Shown: positions 27,613 through 36,080, counted from the first letter of the stretch. The stretch: 56,504 nucleotides of DNA from Novacetimonas cocois (GCF_003311635.1 NZ_QEXL01000007.1:85124-141627); one strand, 5' to 3'. Translations and numbers: made by a program. Notes: a model not told the origin generated them from the letters alone.

Positions 27613-29016
27613 ATGCACGCCAATACCGACCGCCTGTGGGATCTGGTGGAGGCCCACGCCCCGCAGGCCATCGCGCTGTCCGATGCCGTGTGGGCCGTCC
27701 CTGAACTGAATTTTGCCGAAACCAGATCCTGCGCCCTGCATGACCGGGCCCTGCGCGATGCCGGTTTCCATGTGACCCCCGGCATCGCCAGCCTGCCCAC
27801 CGCCCTGCTGGGCGAGGCAGGGCGCGACGGGCCGACCATCGCCTTTCTGGGCGAATATGACGCGCTGCCGGGCCTGAGCCAGCAGGCGGGCGCGACGACG
27901 CACCGTCCCCTGCCGGGGGACGGGAACGGCCATGGCTGCGGGCATAACCTGCTGGGGGCGGCATCGCTGCTGGCGGCGACGGCGCTGAAGGCGTGGCTGG
28001 CCGAAACCGGCCTGCCGGGGCGGGTGCGCTATTACGGCTGCCCGGCGGAGGAAGGCGGGGCGGGCAAGGCCATCATGGTGCGCGCCGGTGTCTTCGCGGG
28101 GGCTGATGCCGCCATCACCTGGCATCCGGGTTCGTTCGCCATGGTGCTTCCCCCCGTCTCGCTGGCAAGCCTGCGGGTGGATTTCATCTTTGCCGGCCGG
28201 TCGGCCCATGCCGCCGCCGCCCCGCATCTGGGCCGTTCGGCGCTGGATGCGGCGGAACTCATGAATATCGGGGTCAATTACCTGCGTGAACACATGCCGC
28301 CAGCCGCGCGGGTCCATTATGCCTATCTGGATGCCGGTGGAAGTGCCCCCAACGTGGTGCCGGCACGCACGACGGTGGCCTATTCCCTCCGCGCGCCCAA
28401 CCTGGCGGAGATGCACGCCCTGGCCGGGCGTGTGCGCCGGATTGCCGAGGGCGCTGCAATGATGACCGAAACCACGATGACCTGCGCGGTGGTCAGCAGC
28501 ATGGCGAACCTGCTGGGCAACCGCCCGCTGGAGGAGGCGATGCAGGCCCAGTTCGAACGGCTGGGCCCGCCGCCCTTCACCACCGCCGACCGCGCCTTTG
28601 CCACCGCGATGCGCGCGACGCTGGATACCCAGCAGATCGCGACCGTCTTTCGCGCGCTGAACCTGCCTGTCAGGCCCGACATGGCCGTATGCGACACGGT
28701 CATCGCCCATGTGCCGGAGCGGGGCCGGGCGATGATGGGATCGACCGACGTGGGCGACGTCAGCTGGGTCGTGCCGACGGTGCAGGCGCTTGGCGCGACC
28801 AGCGCCGTCGGGACGCCGCTGCATTCGTGGCAGATGACGGCGCAGGGATGCTCGGCGCTGGCACATACCGGCATGGTCCATGTCGCCAAGGTCATGGCGG
28901 CGACCGGGGCGGAACTGATACGCAACGCGGCACTTCTGGAACGCGTGCGGGCGACGCATGCGCGCCAGATCGCACGGCATCCCCATATAAGCCCCATGCC
29001 ATCCGGCCTTCCCTGA
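27613..29016 (+). CDS. M20-family amidohydrolase (AbgB/aminobenzoyl-glutamate-hydrolase type)
   Basis: 467-residue zinc-dependent hydrolase of amide bonds in acylated amino acids. Metal motifs include GNGHGCGHNLLGAA (about 102-115), PAEEGGAGK (about 144-152) and TWHPG, with the dimerisation-domain His in GRSAHAAAAPHLGRSALDA. The C-terminal half (STDVGDVSW, then a conserved HSWQMTAQG) matches the AbgB-like branch. ATG 27613 is preceded by GGAGG at 5 bases; the earlier in-frame ATG 27586 overlaps the MFS stop but has no such site. With the MFS gene it forms an import-and-cleave pair. Confidence 0.9.
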   Translation: MHANTDRLWDLVEAHAPQAIALSDAVWAVPELNFAETRSCALHDRALRDAGFHVTPGIASLPTALLGEAGRDGPTIAFLGEYDALPGLSQQAGATTHRPLPGDGNGHGCGHNLLGAASLLAATALKAWLAETGLPGRVRYYGCPAEEGGAGKAIMVRAGVFAGADAAITWHPGSFAMVLPPVSLASLRVDFIFAGRSAHAAAAPHLGRSALDAAELMNIGVNYLREHMPPAARVHYAYLDAGGSAPNVVPARTTVAYSLRAPNLAEMHALAGRVRRIAEGAAMMTETTMTCAVVSSMANLLGNRPLEEAMQAQFERLGPPPFTTADRAFATAMRATLDTQQIATVFRALNLPVRPDMAVCDTVIAHVPERGRAMMGSTDVGDVSWVVPTVQALGATSAVGTPLHSWQMTAQGCSALAHTGMVHVAKVMAATGAELIRNAALLERVRATHARQIARHPHISPMPSGLP

Positions 29017-29336
29017 CGGCGCGCCCCATGCCCACGCCCCGAAGCGGCAGCCATGCCCTGTCATTGCGACCGCCCGTTCCGACCTGTGACCGCCCTGCCC
29101 CAAACAGCCGGGACGCCTGCGGGAAATCCACAAGGACAAGCCTGCCTGCTGCGGTGGTGTGTCCGAATGGTGCCAGCCAGCACGCACCGGAAGGACGTGG
29201 ATGCGGCGACGGCCGTGGCATGGAACAGGTCGCGCGGCCGGATATCGCGGCGCGATGGACAGGAAACTTGACAGGCTGATGGGCCGGGGATTGAGGATGT
29301 GTTCCAGCCATCACCATTCGGGACAGGAAGACCGCC
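29017..29336. other. Intergenic region
   Basis: About 320 bases between the amidohydrolase and the alpha/beta hydrolase. No gene, clear promoter or hairpin terminator was recognised; frames here do not show a family pattern. Confidence 0.45.
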
Positions 29337-30227
29337 ATGAGCCCCCGCACCACGCCGCCGGCGACCGGGACCGCCCGGCTGGCATCCCCGCCATCGGCAT
29401 CGCCGGCCCACGGCAATATCTCGGTCATGGCTGAAGGCACGGGGCCGGACATCATCCTGGTCCCCGGACTGGCGTCCTCACGCGATGTATGGGCCGGCCT
29501 TGCCGCCAGGTTGCGGGGGAATTACCGCCTTCACCTCGTTCAGGTGGCGGGGTTTGCCGGCATGCCCCCCGTGCCCGGTCCGGACCGTCAGGTGGCGGCC
29601 CCCACGGCGGAGGCGATTGCCGGGTATATCCGGCGCGAACATATCGCGGCCCCCATCGTCATCGGCCATTCGCTGGGGGGTGCGGTGGCGCTGATGCTGG
29701 GCGCGCGGCATCCCGACCTGGTTGGCGGGCTGGTGACTGTCGATGCGCTGCCATTGTACGGCCTGCTGTTCAATCCAGCGGCCACCAGCGAAACGGCCCG
29801 ACCGCAGGCAGCCGGGTTCCGCGATGCCGTGCTGGCGGCATCCGACGCACAGGCACAGGCCATGCAGCAGGCGTCCATCGCCCGCCTTGCCCGGACCGAA
29901 AGCGTCCGGCCCGCACTGGTCGCGGCGGGGCTGGGGTCGGATCGCAGGACCGTGGCCGATGCCGCCTATGAACTGATGACCACCGACCTGCGTCCCGAAC
30001 TGGGACGCATCACCGCGCCGGTAGCGGTCATCTATGCCTATGACCCTGCCTATGGCGTCGCGGCCCCGCATATCGATGCGATATTCCAAAATGCCTATGC
30101 CACGACCCGCAATGTCAGCTTCCGGCGCATCGATGACAGCTTTCACTTTGTCATGCTGGACCAGCCGGAGGCGTTCCTGCGCGCTGTCCTTGACTTTCTG
30201 GACCACGGGACGCTGCGGGAAACGTGA
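29337..30227 (+). CDS. Alpha/beta hydrolase
   Basis: 296-residue serine hydrolase. Key residues: the oxyanion segment IILVPGLASSRDVW, the nucleophile elbow GHSLGGAVAL (Ser near 106) and a C-terminal DDSFHFVMLDQP carrying the catalytic His. The first 30 residues are Pro/Ser/Thr/Ala-rich and may be a weak secretion or linker segment; no hydrophobic signal is clear. It may belong to the preceding catabolic locus, being on the same strand, but a 320-bp gap separates them. The substrate is unknown. Confidence 0.85.
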   Translation: MSPRTTPPATGTARLASPPSASPAHGNISVMAEGTGPDIILVPGLASSRDVWAGLAARLRGNYRLHLVQVAGFAGMPPVPGPDRQVAAPTAEAIAGYIRREHIAAPIVIGHSLGGAVALMLGARHPDLVGGLVTVDALPLYGLLFNPAATSETARPQAAGFRDAVLAASDAQAQAMQQASIARLARTESVRPALVAAGLGSDRRTVADAAYELMTTDLRPELGRITAPVAVIYAYDPAYGVAAPHIDAIFQNAYATTRNVSFRRIDDSFHFVMLDQPEAFLRAVLDFLDHGTLRET

Positions 30228-30309
30228 AAGGTTTAAACGTGAAAGGCTTTTGCAAAATGCTTCGGAAGACGCAGCCTTTCCCGATAAAAGGCGGCACCCG
30301 GAAACTTTC
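30227..30309 (+). repeat. Dispersed palindromic repeat, copy E
   Basis: Diverged copy whose first bases include the end of the hydrolase stop codon. The main palindrome is degraded (GAAAGGCTTTTGCAAAATGCTTC), while the second hairpin and right arm (GGCGGCACCCGGAAACTTTC) persist. Confidence 0.75.
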
Positions 30310-30329
30310 ATCATTTTCAGGACTGCCAC

Positions 30330-30878
30330 ATGGAGGATGTCTTGCCTGACACTGTAAGGACCCTGACCGCGACGGACCCGTCGATCGGCGACCTCCTCAC
30401 GCTGAACAACGACCATGAGACCGAGCTTTCGCGGCTGGATGCGGATCGTTTCAGGCATCTGCTGCAAACATCCTTCCTCGCCCGGCATATCGGCGGGGCG
30501 GCATTCGTGCTGGCGTTCGATCAGGACGCCGGTTACGACAGCCCCAACTTCCTGTGGTTTCGCGAACGTTTCGCCCGCTTCGTCTATGTTGACCGGATTG
30601 TCGTGTCACCGCACGCGCGCGGACGCGGTTACGCACGCAGGCTGTACATGGACCTGTTCGCCCATGCCGCGCGCGCCGGGCACAGCCATGTCGTGTGCGA
30701 GGTCAACCTCAACCCGCCCAACCCGGCATCCGACGCCTTCCACGCGGCACTGGGGTTCAGGGAGGTCGGATGCGGCGTCATCCACGGCGGGGCAAAGACT
30801 GTCCGCTACCTCTGCATGGAAATCGGCGGCCAGTGCATCATGTCCCGCACGGCTGAAAAGATCGCACACGAAACATAA
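30330..30878 (+). CDS. GNAT-family acetyltransferase
   Basis: 182-residue acyl-CoA-dependent N-acetyltransferase. The acetyl-CoA binding signature is VDRIVVSPHARGRGYARRLY (Q/RxxGxG/A form: RGRGYA), followed by HVVCEVNLNPPNPASDAFHAALGF, the C-terminal GNAT block. ATG 30330 gives the longest reading, but GGAGG sits inside its first codons with a TTG at 30342 exactly 5 bases further, so the shorter TTG-initiated protein may be the true product. It is flanked by repeats E and F, that is, an isolated gene cassette. The acceptor is unknown. Confidence 0.87.
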   Translation: MEDVLPDTVRTLTATDPSIGDLLTLNNDHETELSRLDADRFRHLLQTSFLARHIGGAAFVLAFDQDAGYDSPNFLWFRERFARFVYVDRIVVSPHARGRGYARRLYMDLFAHAARAGHSHVVCEVNLNPPNPASDAFHAALGFREVGCGVIHGGAKTVRYLCMEIGGQCIMSRTAEKIAHET

Positions 30879-30879
30879 G

Positions 30880-30960
30880 AAGTTTCTGGTGAAGCCTTTT
30901 GCAAAAAGCTTCGAAAGAATGCCGCCTTTTCAGATGAAAGACGACACCCGAAAACCTTTA
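30880..30960 (+). repeat. Dispersed palindromic repeat, copy F
   Basis: Conserved copy directly after the GNAT stop codon, with GAAGCCTTTTGCAAAAAGCTTC and arms AAGTTTCTGGTG/CACCCGAAAACCTTT. It separates the GNAT gene from the convergent WXG100/FtsK operon. Confidence 0.85.
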
Positions 30961-30999
30961 TCGCCTACTTTCACCCCTGCTGCCGCAGGCCGCCATCCG

Positions 31000-31040
31000 T
31001 CAGGTGCCGGACATCAGGTACCGGGCATCAGGTACCGGGC
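31000..31040. repeat. Short tandem repeat, 14-bp unit
   Basis: Unit close to GGGCATCAGGTACC occurs about three times in tandem (the last diverging to GGGCATCTGGGC). It overlaps the stop of the last WXG-operon gene and extends beyond it. Confidence 0.6.
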
Positions 31041-31471
31041 ATCTGGGCAAGGGCATCGTTCGCATGGCGGCTGCTGTCGGCCGTCGTGTCCTCCGCCATG
31101 CGGATCGCGGCCTGCAGTTTCGGAACGGTGTCCTGGAACGTGTCGTTGCGTTCCATGATGTTGGCGATCGTCTGGCGGTTCGCCAGCGATTCCTTCCATG
31201 CCTCGACCGTCGCGCGTTCCCCGTCATCGTCGAGTTCCACGATCTGCATCAGCTGACGGACGACCTCGTCACGGCCCTCGATATCGGTGATGACGTATTT
31301 CCGGATGGTCTCGCGTCCCGCGACATCCTGCCATGTCCCCTGCATTCCCTCCACCTCCTGCTTCCATATCTGTACCGAATGGAACAGGGCCTGAAGGTCG
31401 TCATGCGCTTCGCGCGTCCGCCTGCGCAGAAGGTCCAGACTGTCGGGAAGGGTCCCTCTTGTGGTGGTCAT
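31028..31471 (-). CDS. Unrecognised helical protein, last gene of the WXG100/FtsK operon
   Basis: 147 residues, almost entirely predicted helix with charged heptad-like stretches (LDLLRRRTREAHDDL, GRDEVVRQLMQIVELDDDGE, DTVPKLQAAIRMAEDT). No signal peptide or membrane segment. ATG 31471 is preceded by AGGGG; an earlier in-frame start would overlap the upstream gene. It follows the 331-residue coiled-coil gene by 25 bases. By position it may be a substrate, chaperone or adaptor of the WXG100/FtsK system. No family recognised. Confidence 0.75.
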   Translation of the reverse strand: MTTTRGTLPDSLDLLRRRTREAHDDLQALFHSVQIWKQEVEGMQGTWQDVAGRETIRKYVITDIEGRDEVVRQLMQIVELDDDGERATVEAWKESLANRQTIANIMERNDTFQDTVPKLQAAIRMAEDTTADSSRHANDALAQMPGT

Positions 31472-31496
31472 GGCGTTTTTTCCCCTGTGGCAGGAT

Positions 31497-32492
31497 TCAG
31501 GTCGCGGCGTTGAAGGCAAGCAGAAGCTGGACCTGTTCCGTCAGCTTGCTGTCCATCATGCGCGCGTACTGGGCATTTTCGTCCCCCACCCTCTGGCAGG
31601 TGCCGAACTGCGTCATGGCGCTGTCGCCGCGCGCGGTGGCATGGCTGGCGCGCACCATGCACCTTTCGGCCGCGTCCTGCGCCACCTTCGCCAGCGCATG
31701 CATCCGGTCCACCAGCGGCTGCGTCGCCTCGACCCGTTCGATCGCATGGGATGCCTCGTTCACCGCGCGTTCGCCAAGGGTGCAGGCCGTCCTGGCGGTA
31801 TCAAGGGCGCGGCCGGCCTGCGCAACGCAGGCGCGGCAGTGGTTTTCATGCGCGATCGCCGCGTTCAGGCGGCCCTGTGCCGCAGACAGGTCCGCGTTCG
31901 CCCGCCCCAGGGCCGCGGCGGCGGCATTGCGTTCCCCACTGGCCCGCCCGACGGCCGCCGCATGCGCGGAACAGTCATAGCGGATATGGTTCCCCTCGGA
32001 ATCGATGTAGTAGGAGCTTTCGCAGCTGCTCAGCCTTGACTGGGCGTCGGCAAGCTCGCTTTCCGCCCGGCTGAGGCTTGCCTCCGCGCTACGCACCCGG
32101 GCCTCGGCCGCCGTGACGTCGTTCTGTGCCGCGATCCGGACGGAGATGGCGCTGCTCAGGCGGTCCTCCCACAGGTCCAGCCGGTTCTGCGTCGCCTGAC
32201 GCGCGTCGCGCGCGTTACCAAGCTGCACGCTGGCGCGGCCATGGGCGGCCTTTGCCCCGGAACGCTGGCGTTCCAGCGTGGTGGCGCAGGTCTCGACCTG
32301 CGTGCGTGCGACACGCGTCGCCTCGGCAACGCGCCGGGCCTCCCGCACGGCCTTTTCGGCCTCGTCACGCAGGCTCGCCTGCGTCCTGCCGAACGTCGCG
32401 ATGGCGCCAAGCGTCCTCTGTTGCGGCAGGACGTGATTCTGCAGGATGGATTCCAGCAGAAGGACCAGGACGCGCGGATCACTCGATTCCAT
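31497..32492 (-). CDS. Long coiled-coil protein with eight cysteines, WXG100/FtsK operon
   Basis: 331 residues dominated by Ala/Arg/Glu heptads (about 35-165 and 190-330), a long coiled coil broken near 165-185 by a short Tyr-rich segment (SSYYIDSEGNHIRYDCSAH). Eight cysteines are present, including an HCRAC pair near 226-229, unusual for a cytoplasmic coiled coil. There is no signal peptide or membrane helix. It begins 5 bases after the stop of the WXG100-like gene. Plausible roles are a secreted effector or structural partner of the WXG100 proteins, by position only; no homologue is recognised. Confidence 0.75.
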   Translation of the reverse strand: MESSDPRVLVLLLESILQNHVLPQQRTLGAIATFGRTQASLRDEAEKAVREARRVAEATRVARTQVETCATTLERQRSGAKAAHGRASVQLGNARDARQATQNRLDLWEDRLSSAISVRIAAQNDVTAAEARVRSAEASLSRAESELADAQSRLSSCESSYYIDSEGNHIRYDCSAHAAAVGRASGERNAAAAALGRANADLSAAQGRLNAAIAHENHCRACVAQAGRALDTARTACTLGERAVNEASHAIERVEATQPLVDRMHALAKVAQDAAERCMVRASHATARGDSAMTQFGTCQRVGDENAQYARMMDSKLTEQVQLLLAFNAAT

Positions 32493-32497
32493 CGTGC

Positions 32498-32776
32498 TCA
32501 GGCCCCGCCCGGGGTATCAAGCTGCCGCAGGTATTCCAGGCGCTCCTTCAGCTTGTGCTGGATCAGGTTCATCATCGCGCTGCATTCCTGCATCTTTCGC
32601 ATGCTGCCCCCGAACATGGTGGCGAACTGTTCCGCCCCGTTGCCGTGATACACCATCGAAAGCGCGCGCCAGCTGCGCTCCAGCTCGCCAAAGGACTGTT
32701 CCATCGCGCCATTGTTGCGCGACAGCGCGGTGATGTACCCCTCCAGCGCGGAGACGAGTTGCGTCGTGTCGGTCAT
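32498..32776 (-). CDS. WXG100-like protein (YHG variant)
   Basis: 92 residues, the right size and pattern for the WXG100/ESAT-6 helical-hairpin family: helix, turn, helix. The turn carries Tyr43-His44-Gly45 followed by NGAEQF, matching the W-x-G-x-x-A-x-x-F pattern with Trp replaced by Tyr, at the same residue number as in mycobacterial EsxA (Trp43/Gly45). The second helix (MRKMQECSAMMNLIQHKLKERLEYL) follows. No clear C-terminal YxxxD/E export motif (YLRQLD is offset by one). ATG 32776 overlaps the stop of the preceding WXG gene (ATGA), indicating co-translation, as for partners that form heterodimers. Confidence 0.75.
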   Translation of the reverse strand: MTDTTQLVSALEGYITALSRNNGAMEQSFGELERSWRALSMVYHGNGAEQFATMFGGSMRKMQECSAMMNLIQHKLKERLEYLRQLDTPGGA

Positions 32777-33054
32777 CGTCCACTCTCCAGGAACTGGCGC
32801 AGGATATGGCGTTTCTGGTTGATGAACCCCAGATAGGCCGGCGCGTCGCCCTGGCTCCATTTCATCAGCGCGTCGCTCAGCTCTTCCCACGACCGGTTAT
32901 AGGCCACGGCGCTGCGGTCATTGCCCCACACCGCCATCGCCTGTTCGTGCTGCCGCGTCAGGTCAACCAGCGAACGGGCCAGAACCTCGCTGAACTCAGC
33001 CAGTTTCTGTTCGAAATCGCCCATCTGCACATATGTATCGTCCAGGGATGACAT
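32773..33054 (-). CDS. WXG100-like protein (WGN variant)
   Basis: 93 residues, helical hairpin of WXG100 type. The turn is Trp43-Gly44-Asn45 and continues DRSAVAYNRSWEEL, close to the family spacing from the turn to the aromatic residues of helix two. ATG 33054 starts two bases after the ATPase stop codon with GGAG 8 bases upstream, so it is tightly coupled to the ATPase; the end overlaps the second WXG gene. In known type VII systems such a tandem pair forms the secreted heterodimer recognised by the EccC/EssC ATPase. That assignment is by resemblance and context. Confidence 0.75.
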   Translation of the reverse strand: MSSLDDTYVQMGDFEQKLAEFSEVLARSLVDLTRQHEQAMAVWGNDRSAVAYNRSWEELSDALMKWSQGDAPAYLGFINQKRHILRQFLESGR

Positions 33055-33056
33055 GC

Positions 33057-36008
33057 CTATTCTCCAAACACCGTAACCACGGTTTCCTTGTCCGACCGGC
33101 CCAGCAGGATGGCGGTCGTATCCCTGTCCTTGCCGGGGCGGGTGCCGCCGCCCGCGCGCGACAGCGGCTGGATCAGCCGCAGCGCCGCACGCAGGTCGTC
33201 ATCAACCCGTTCGACCAGCACCCAGCGGAGCAGCTGCGACAGGCCACCGCCCACCGTCTCGTTCACGACGACCTTGTACAGCCGCTGCAGCGAACTGGTG
33301 AAGATGATGGTGTGCTGCCCCATGTCCGGCCCCTGCTTGAGGCGCTCCATCAGCGGGAAGGTGCTGAAACGCGCCGTCTCCGGCGGTCCGACCAGCAGCG
33401 GGGACGCGCGTTCGGGATCGATGAGGATCAGGATGTCGGCCGTCCCCGGCGGCGCCACGGCACCGATAAGGCCGACCGCGTCGTCGGGGCTGGTCGAAAC
33501 CGTGATGTTCGCGGGCTGCGGCAGCCCCGCCGCGGCAAGGCCGGCCGCAATCGCATCGCCGTAATCGAAATCGTCGGGCACCAGCTTCGCCGGGGCGAGG
33601 TTGAGGATGCGCACCGATCCCACCACGTCGGGCGACAGCGCGGCGAGCGAGGCGACGACCGTCGCCACCACGTCCATCTGCAGCCGCGCGGCCTTCATCT
33701 CCATCACGCACAGCAGGTTTTCACCCCCCTCGCGCACCAGCGGCACGCAGGCCTGTCCGTTCAGGGTGGAATCACGGCCCAGCATCAGCGGCACCGGCAG
33801 GAAGCGCGAATCGATGCCCAGTTCCTGCAGCCCCCCGGCGGAGGCCGGCCTGCCGCCCATTTCCAGCAGCTGCGTCAGCCTGATCGCGCCATGCGTGCGC
33901 AGGGCCTCACGCACCAGGAAGTTCTGCTTCAGCCCCGGACGGACCTGCCCGGTCAGCACCTGCGTCGTCGGCCATGCCGCGCGCTTTTCGGCGGGCCATT
34001 TCTGTTTCATCGCCTCGAACCGCGCGAACAGAGGCGCAAGGCGCACCGCCGCCTTTTCACGTTCCGACGGCGTCGTGCGCTGCGCCGGCGGACGCCCGTC
34101 CAGCACCCCGACCTTGCCCGCATGGTTGAAGCCGTCCGCGCCGCCGTGGTCGTTGATCAGGATCCGTCCCGATTCCTGCAGGCCGCGCAGGATCTGCCGG
34201 CCCTCGGTCCCGAATTCGAACATCGAATCAACCTCGTCGGCCGCCATCTGCAGCGACATGCGCAGGGTGATCATGCTCATGATATGCTGCGAACGCGACA
34301 TGCCCGAAGGCACCATCTTCTGCGAGCTCAGCAGCACATGCACGCCCGCAGCGCGCCCCTTGCTGACGATTTCCTTGAGGTGGTTCGCAGCCTCGTCCTG
34401 GCTCTGCTCCTCATCGAACAGGGTCTGGTACTCGTCGATCACGATCAGGATGCGCGGCGCGGGACCGCGCGGCTGGCCCGCCGCGTGATACTGCTGCAGG
34501 TCGCTGAACTCCCCCTTGCCGTCGTCGCGGTCCAGGAACAGGTCGTACCGCCGGTCCATTTCCCCGCGCATGTTGCGCAGGAAGCCGATCATGGCCCCCG
34601 GCACCGCGTTCGAGGCGATGACCGCCGCATGCGGCAGCCTGGCATAGGCCTGGAATTCCACCCCGCCCTTGAGGTCGAGCAGGTGGAACTGCAGCTCTTC
34701 AGGCGGGTAGCGCATCGCAAGGCCCATGATGATGAGCGCCAGCACGTTGGACTTGCCCGACCCCGGTATGCCCGACAGCACGCCGGCCGTAATGGAGCGG
34801 GTGCTGCGCCCGCCGGTTTCCTGCCCGAACAGGACGCCAAGCCCGTCATCGCTGTCGGTAAGGGAGGTGCCGACGCATTCCTGCGACGTCTTCGTCCACC
34901 ACCTGTCGGGAATGACCTTCAGCTCGGTATCGACCATGGCCTCGGCAAGGCGGCTGAGGATATGCCTGTGCAGGGCCCCGTCCGGCGGGCGGTCCACGCA
35001 TCCGGCGTCGCATTCGCGCAGGTCGATCACGTGGGCGTCGTCCATGATGGCCTTCAGGTCGAACCCGTGCGGCTGCGGCTTGTCCATGTTGACATGCAAA
35101 AGCAGGTAACGCCCCGCAAGCGGCCCCGTGCGCGCAAGGTCCGTCAGCTGCGTCGTCATGGGGTTGTACTTGGCCGTATCGCCCATATCCAGCGCGCAGA
35201 CGACCTCGTACCCGCCGGCATCCTTCTGGTCGCGGCGGTCCCATTTGTGGAAATCCTGCGCCCGCGTGCCATCAAGCATCGTGGCCGTCACCTTCGCCAG
35301 CCTGTCCATGACAAGGCCCAGCGTTTCCGCCGGGACGGCGTTGTTGGCCGGCAGGTGCGACGGCAGCAGCCCCTGCTGCGGAAAGGTGGTGCCCCCGCCA
35401 TTGGGGTCCAGCAGGACAAAGCGCACGTCATTGCCCATCATGCACGCAAGGCGCAGCACCAGCGCGCGGATCAGCCCGACAGCGCTCTCCCTCGTCCTGT
35501 CGTCCGACAGGATTACCCATGACCTGCGCCCCCCGATCAGCGGAAGGTAGCGGATGGCGCCATACGGATCCGCATCGCGGCCCCAGCGCAGCAGGCAGCC
35601 GTCCTGATCCGCACGGGTCAGCCCGACATGTTCCCCCTGCTTGAGCCACTGCACCCACGCGGGCGCCCATTCGGCATGCAGCCCGGCGCAGTCATCCGAA
35701 AGGAACGAGGCGTTGAGGTGAAAGACCTCCGGCGCATAGAGCGCCCGGCGCACTGCGGTCCCCTCCGGCCCGACGCTGAGTTCGCACACCCCGGCCGACT
35801 GCTCGCGGCCGGGCCTGGCCCGTGTCGCGTACTCGGCGCGCCACGCGGCGTCGAGGGCCAGCGCGTCATCGATCGCGACGGGCCGCACCAGCGGGCGCGC
35901 GGGCCGGCCGGCGGATGGCGCGGCAGACGGCGCGGCCTCCTGCGCGGGGGCGTCGGGGGCGGGGGTCAGGCCCAGAAGGTCGTCGAGGTCCGATGCGGTT
36001 CCACTCAT
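33057..36008 (-). CDS. FtsK/SpoIIIE-family ATPase, EccC/EssC-like, with three ATPase-like domains
   Basis: 983-residue motor protein. The central domain (about 380-640) is a full FtsK/SpoIIIE module: Walker A GIPGSGKSN (413-421), LLDLKGGVEF, Walker B ILIVIDEYQ (520-528) and a sensor strand HVLLSSQK (557-564). A similar fold precedes it (about 150-370; VRFVLLDPNGGG without a P-loop) and another follows (about 740-983; ENLLCVMEM and ADILILIDPERA without a P-loop), the tandem layout of EccC-type secretion ATPases. I see no transmembrane helices or FHA domains, so the protein looks soluble. The N-terminal 45 residues are Ala/Pro-rich. ATG 36008 has GGAG 10 bases upstream. A DNA-translocating or defence role is an alternative. 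Confidence 0.85.
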   Translation of the reverse strand: MSGTASDLDDLLGLTPAPDAPAQEAAPSAAPSAGRPARPLVRPVAIDDALALDAAWRAEYATRARPGREQSAGVCELSVGPEGTAVRRALYAPEVFHLNASFLSDDCAGLHAEWAPAWVQWLKQGEHVGLTRADQDGCLLRWGRDADPYGAIRYLPLIGGRRSWVILSDDRTRESAVGLIRALVLRLACMMGNDVRFVLLDPNGGGTTFPQQGLLPSHLPANNAVPAETLGLVMDRLAKVTATMLDGTRAQDFHKWDRRDQKDAGGYEVVCALDMGDTAKYNPMTTQLTDLARTGPLAGRYLLLHVNMDKPQPHGFDLKAIMDDAHVIDLRECDAGCVDRPPDGALHRHILSRLAEAMVDTELKVIPDRWWTKTSQECVGTSLTDSDDGLGVLFGQETGGRSTRSITAGVLSGIPGSGKSNVLALIIMGLAMRYPPEELQFHLLDLKGGVEFQAYARLPHAAVIASNAVPGAMIGFLRNMRGEMDRRYDLFLDRDDGKGEFSDLQQYHAAGQPRGPAPRILIVIDEYQTLFDEEQSQDEAANHLKEIVSKGRAAGVHVLLSSQKMVPSGMSRSQHIMSMITLRMSLQMAADEVDSMFEFGTEGRQILRGLQESGRILINDHGGADGFNHAGKVGVLDGRPPAQRTTPSEREKAAVRLAPLFARFEAMKQKWPAEKRAAWPTTQVLTGQVRPGLKQNFLVREALRTHGAIRLTQLLEMGGRPASAGGLQELGIDSRFLPVPLMLGRDSTLNGQACVPLVREGGENLLCVMEMKAARLQMDVVATVVASLAALSPDVVGSVRILNLAPAKLVPDDFDYGDAIAAGLAAAGLPQPANITVSTSPDDAVGLIGAVAPPGTADILILIDPERASPLLVGPPETARFSTFPLMERLKQGPDMGQHTIIFTSSLQRLYKVVVNETVGGGLSQLLRWVLVERVDDDLRAALRLIQPLSRAGGGTRPGKDRDTTAILLGRSDKETVVTVFGE

Positions 36009-36080
36009 GAAACGGGTTCTCCGCCTTGGGATTGAAAGGATGTCATGGCAACGGGACAGCAGGTCATGCGCATCAGCCCG

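Noticed and set aside
27562-29187. 541-codon minus-strand frame opposite the M20 amidohydrolase
   Set aside because: The plus strand carries all zinc-ligand motifs of M20 enzymes.
33033-35522. Very long open frame on the plus strand opposite the FtsK/SpoIIIE ATPase
   Set aside because: It is the antisense of a protein with intact Walker motifs; its translation is Arg/His/Gln-rich with no domain. High GC content keeps antisense frames open.
33057-36008. Chromosome-segregation FtsK
   Set aside because: There are no N-terminal membrane helices, no gamma domain, and the neighbours are WXG100-like; three ATPase-like folds in tandem fit EccC/EssC better.
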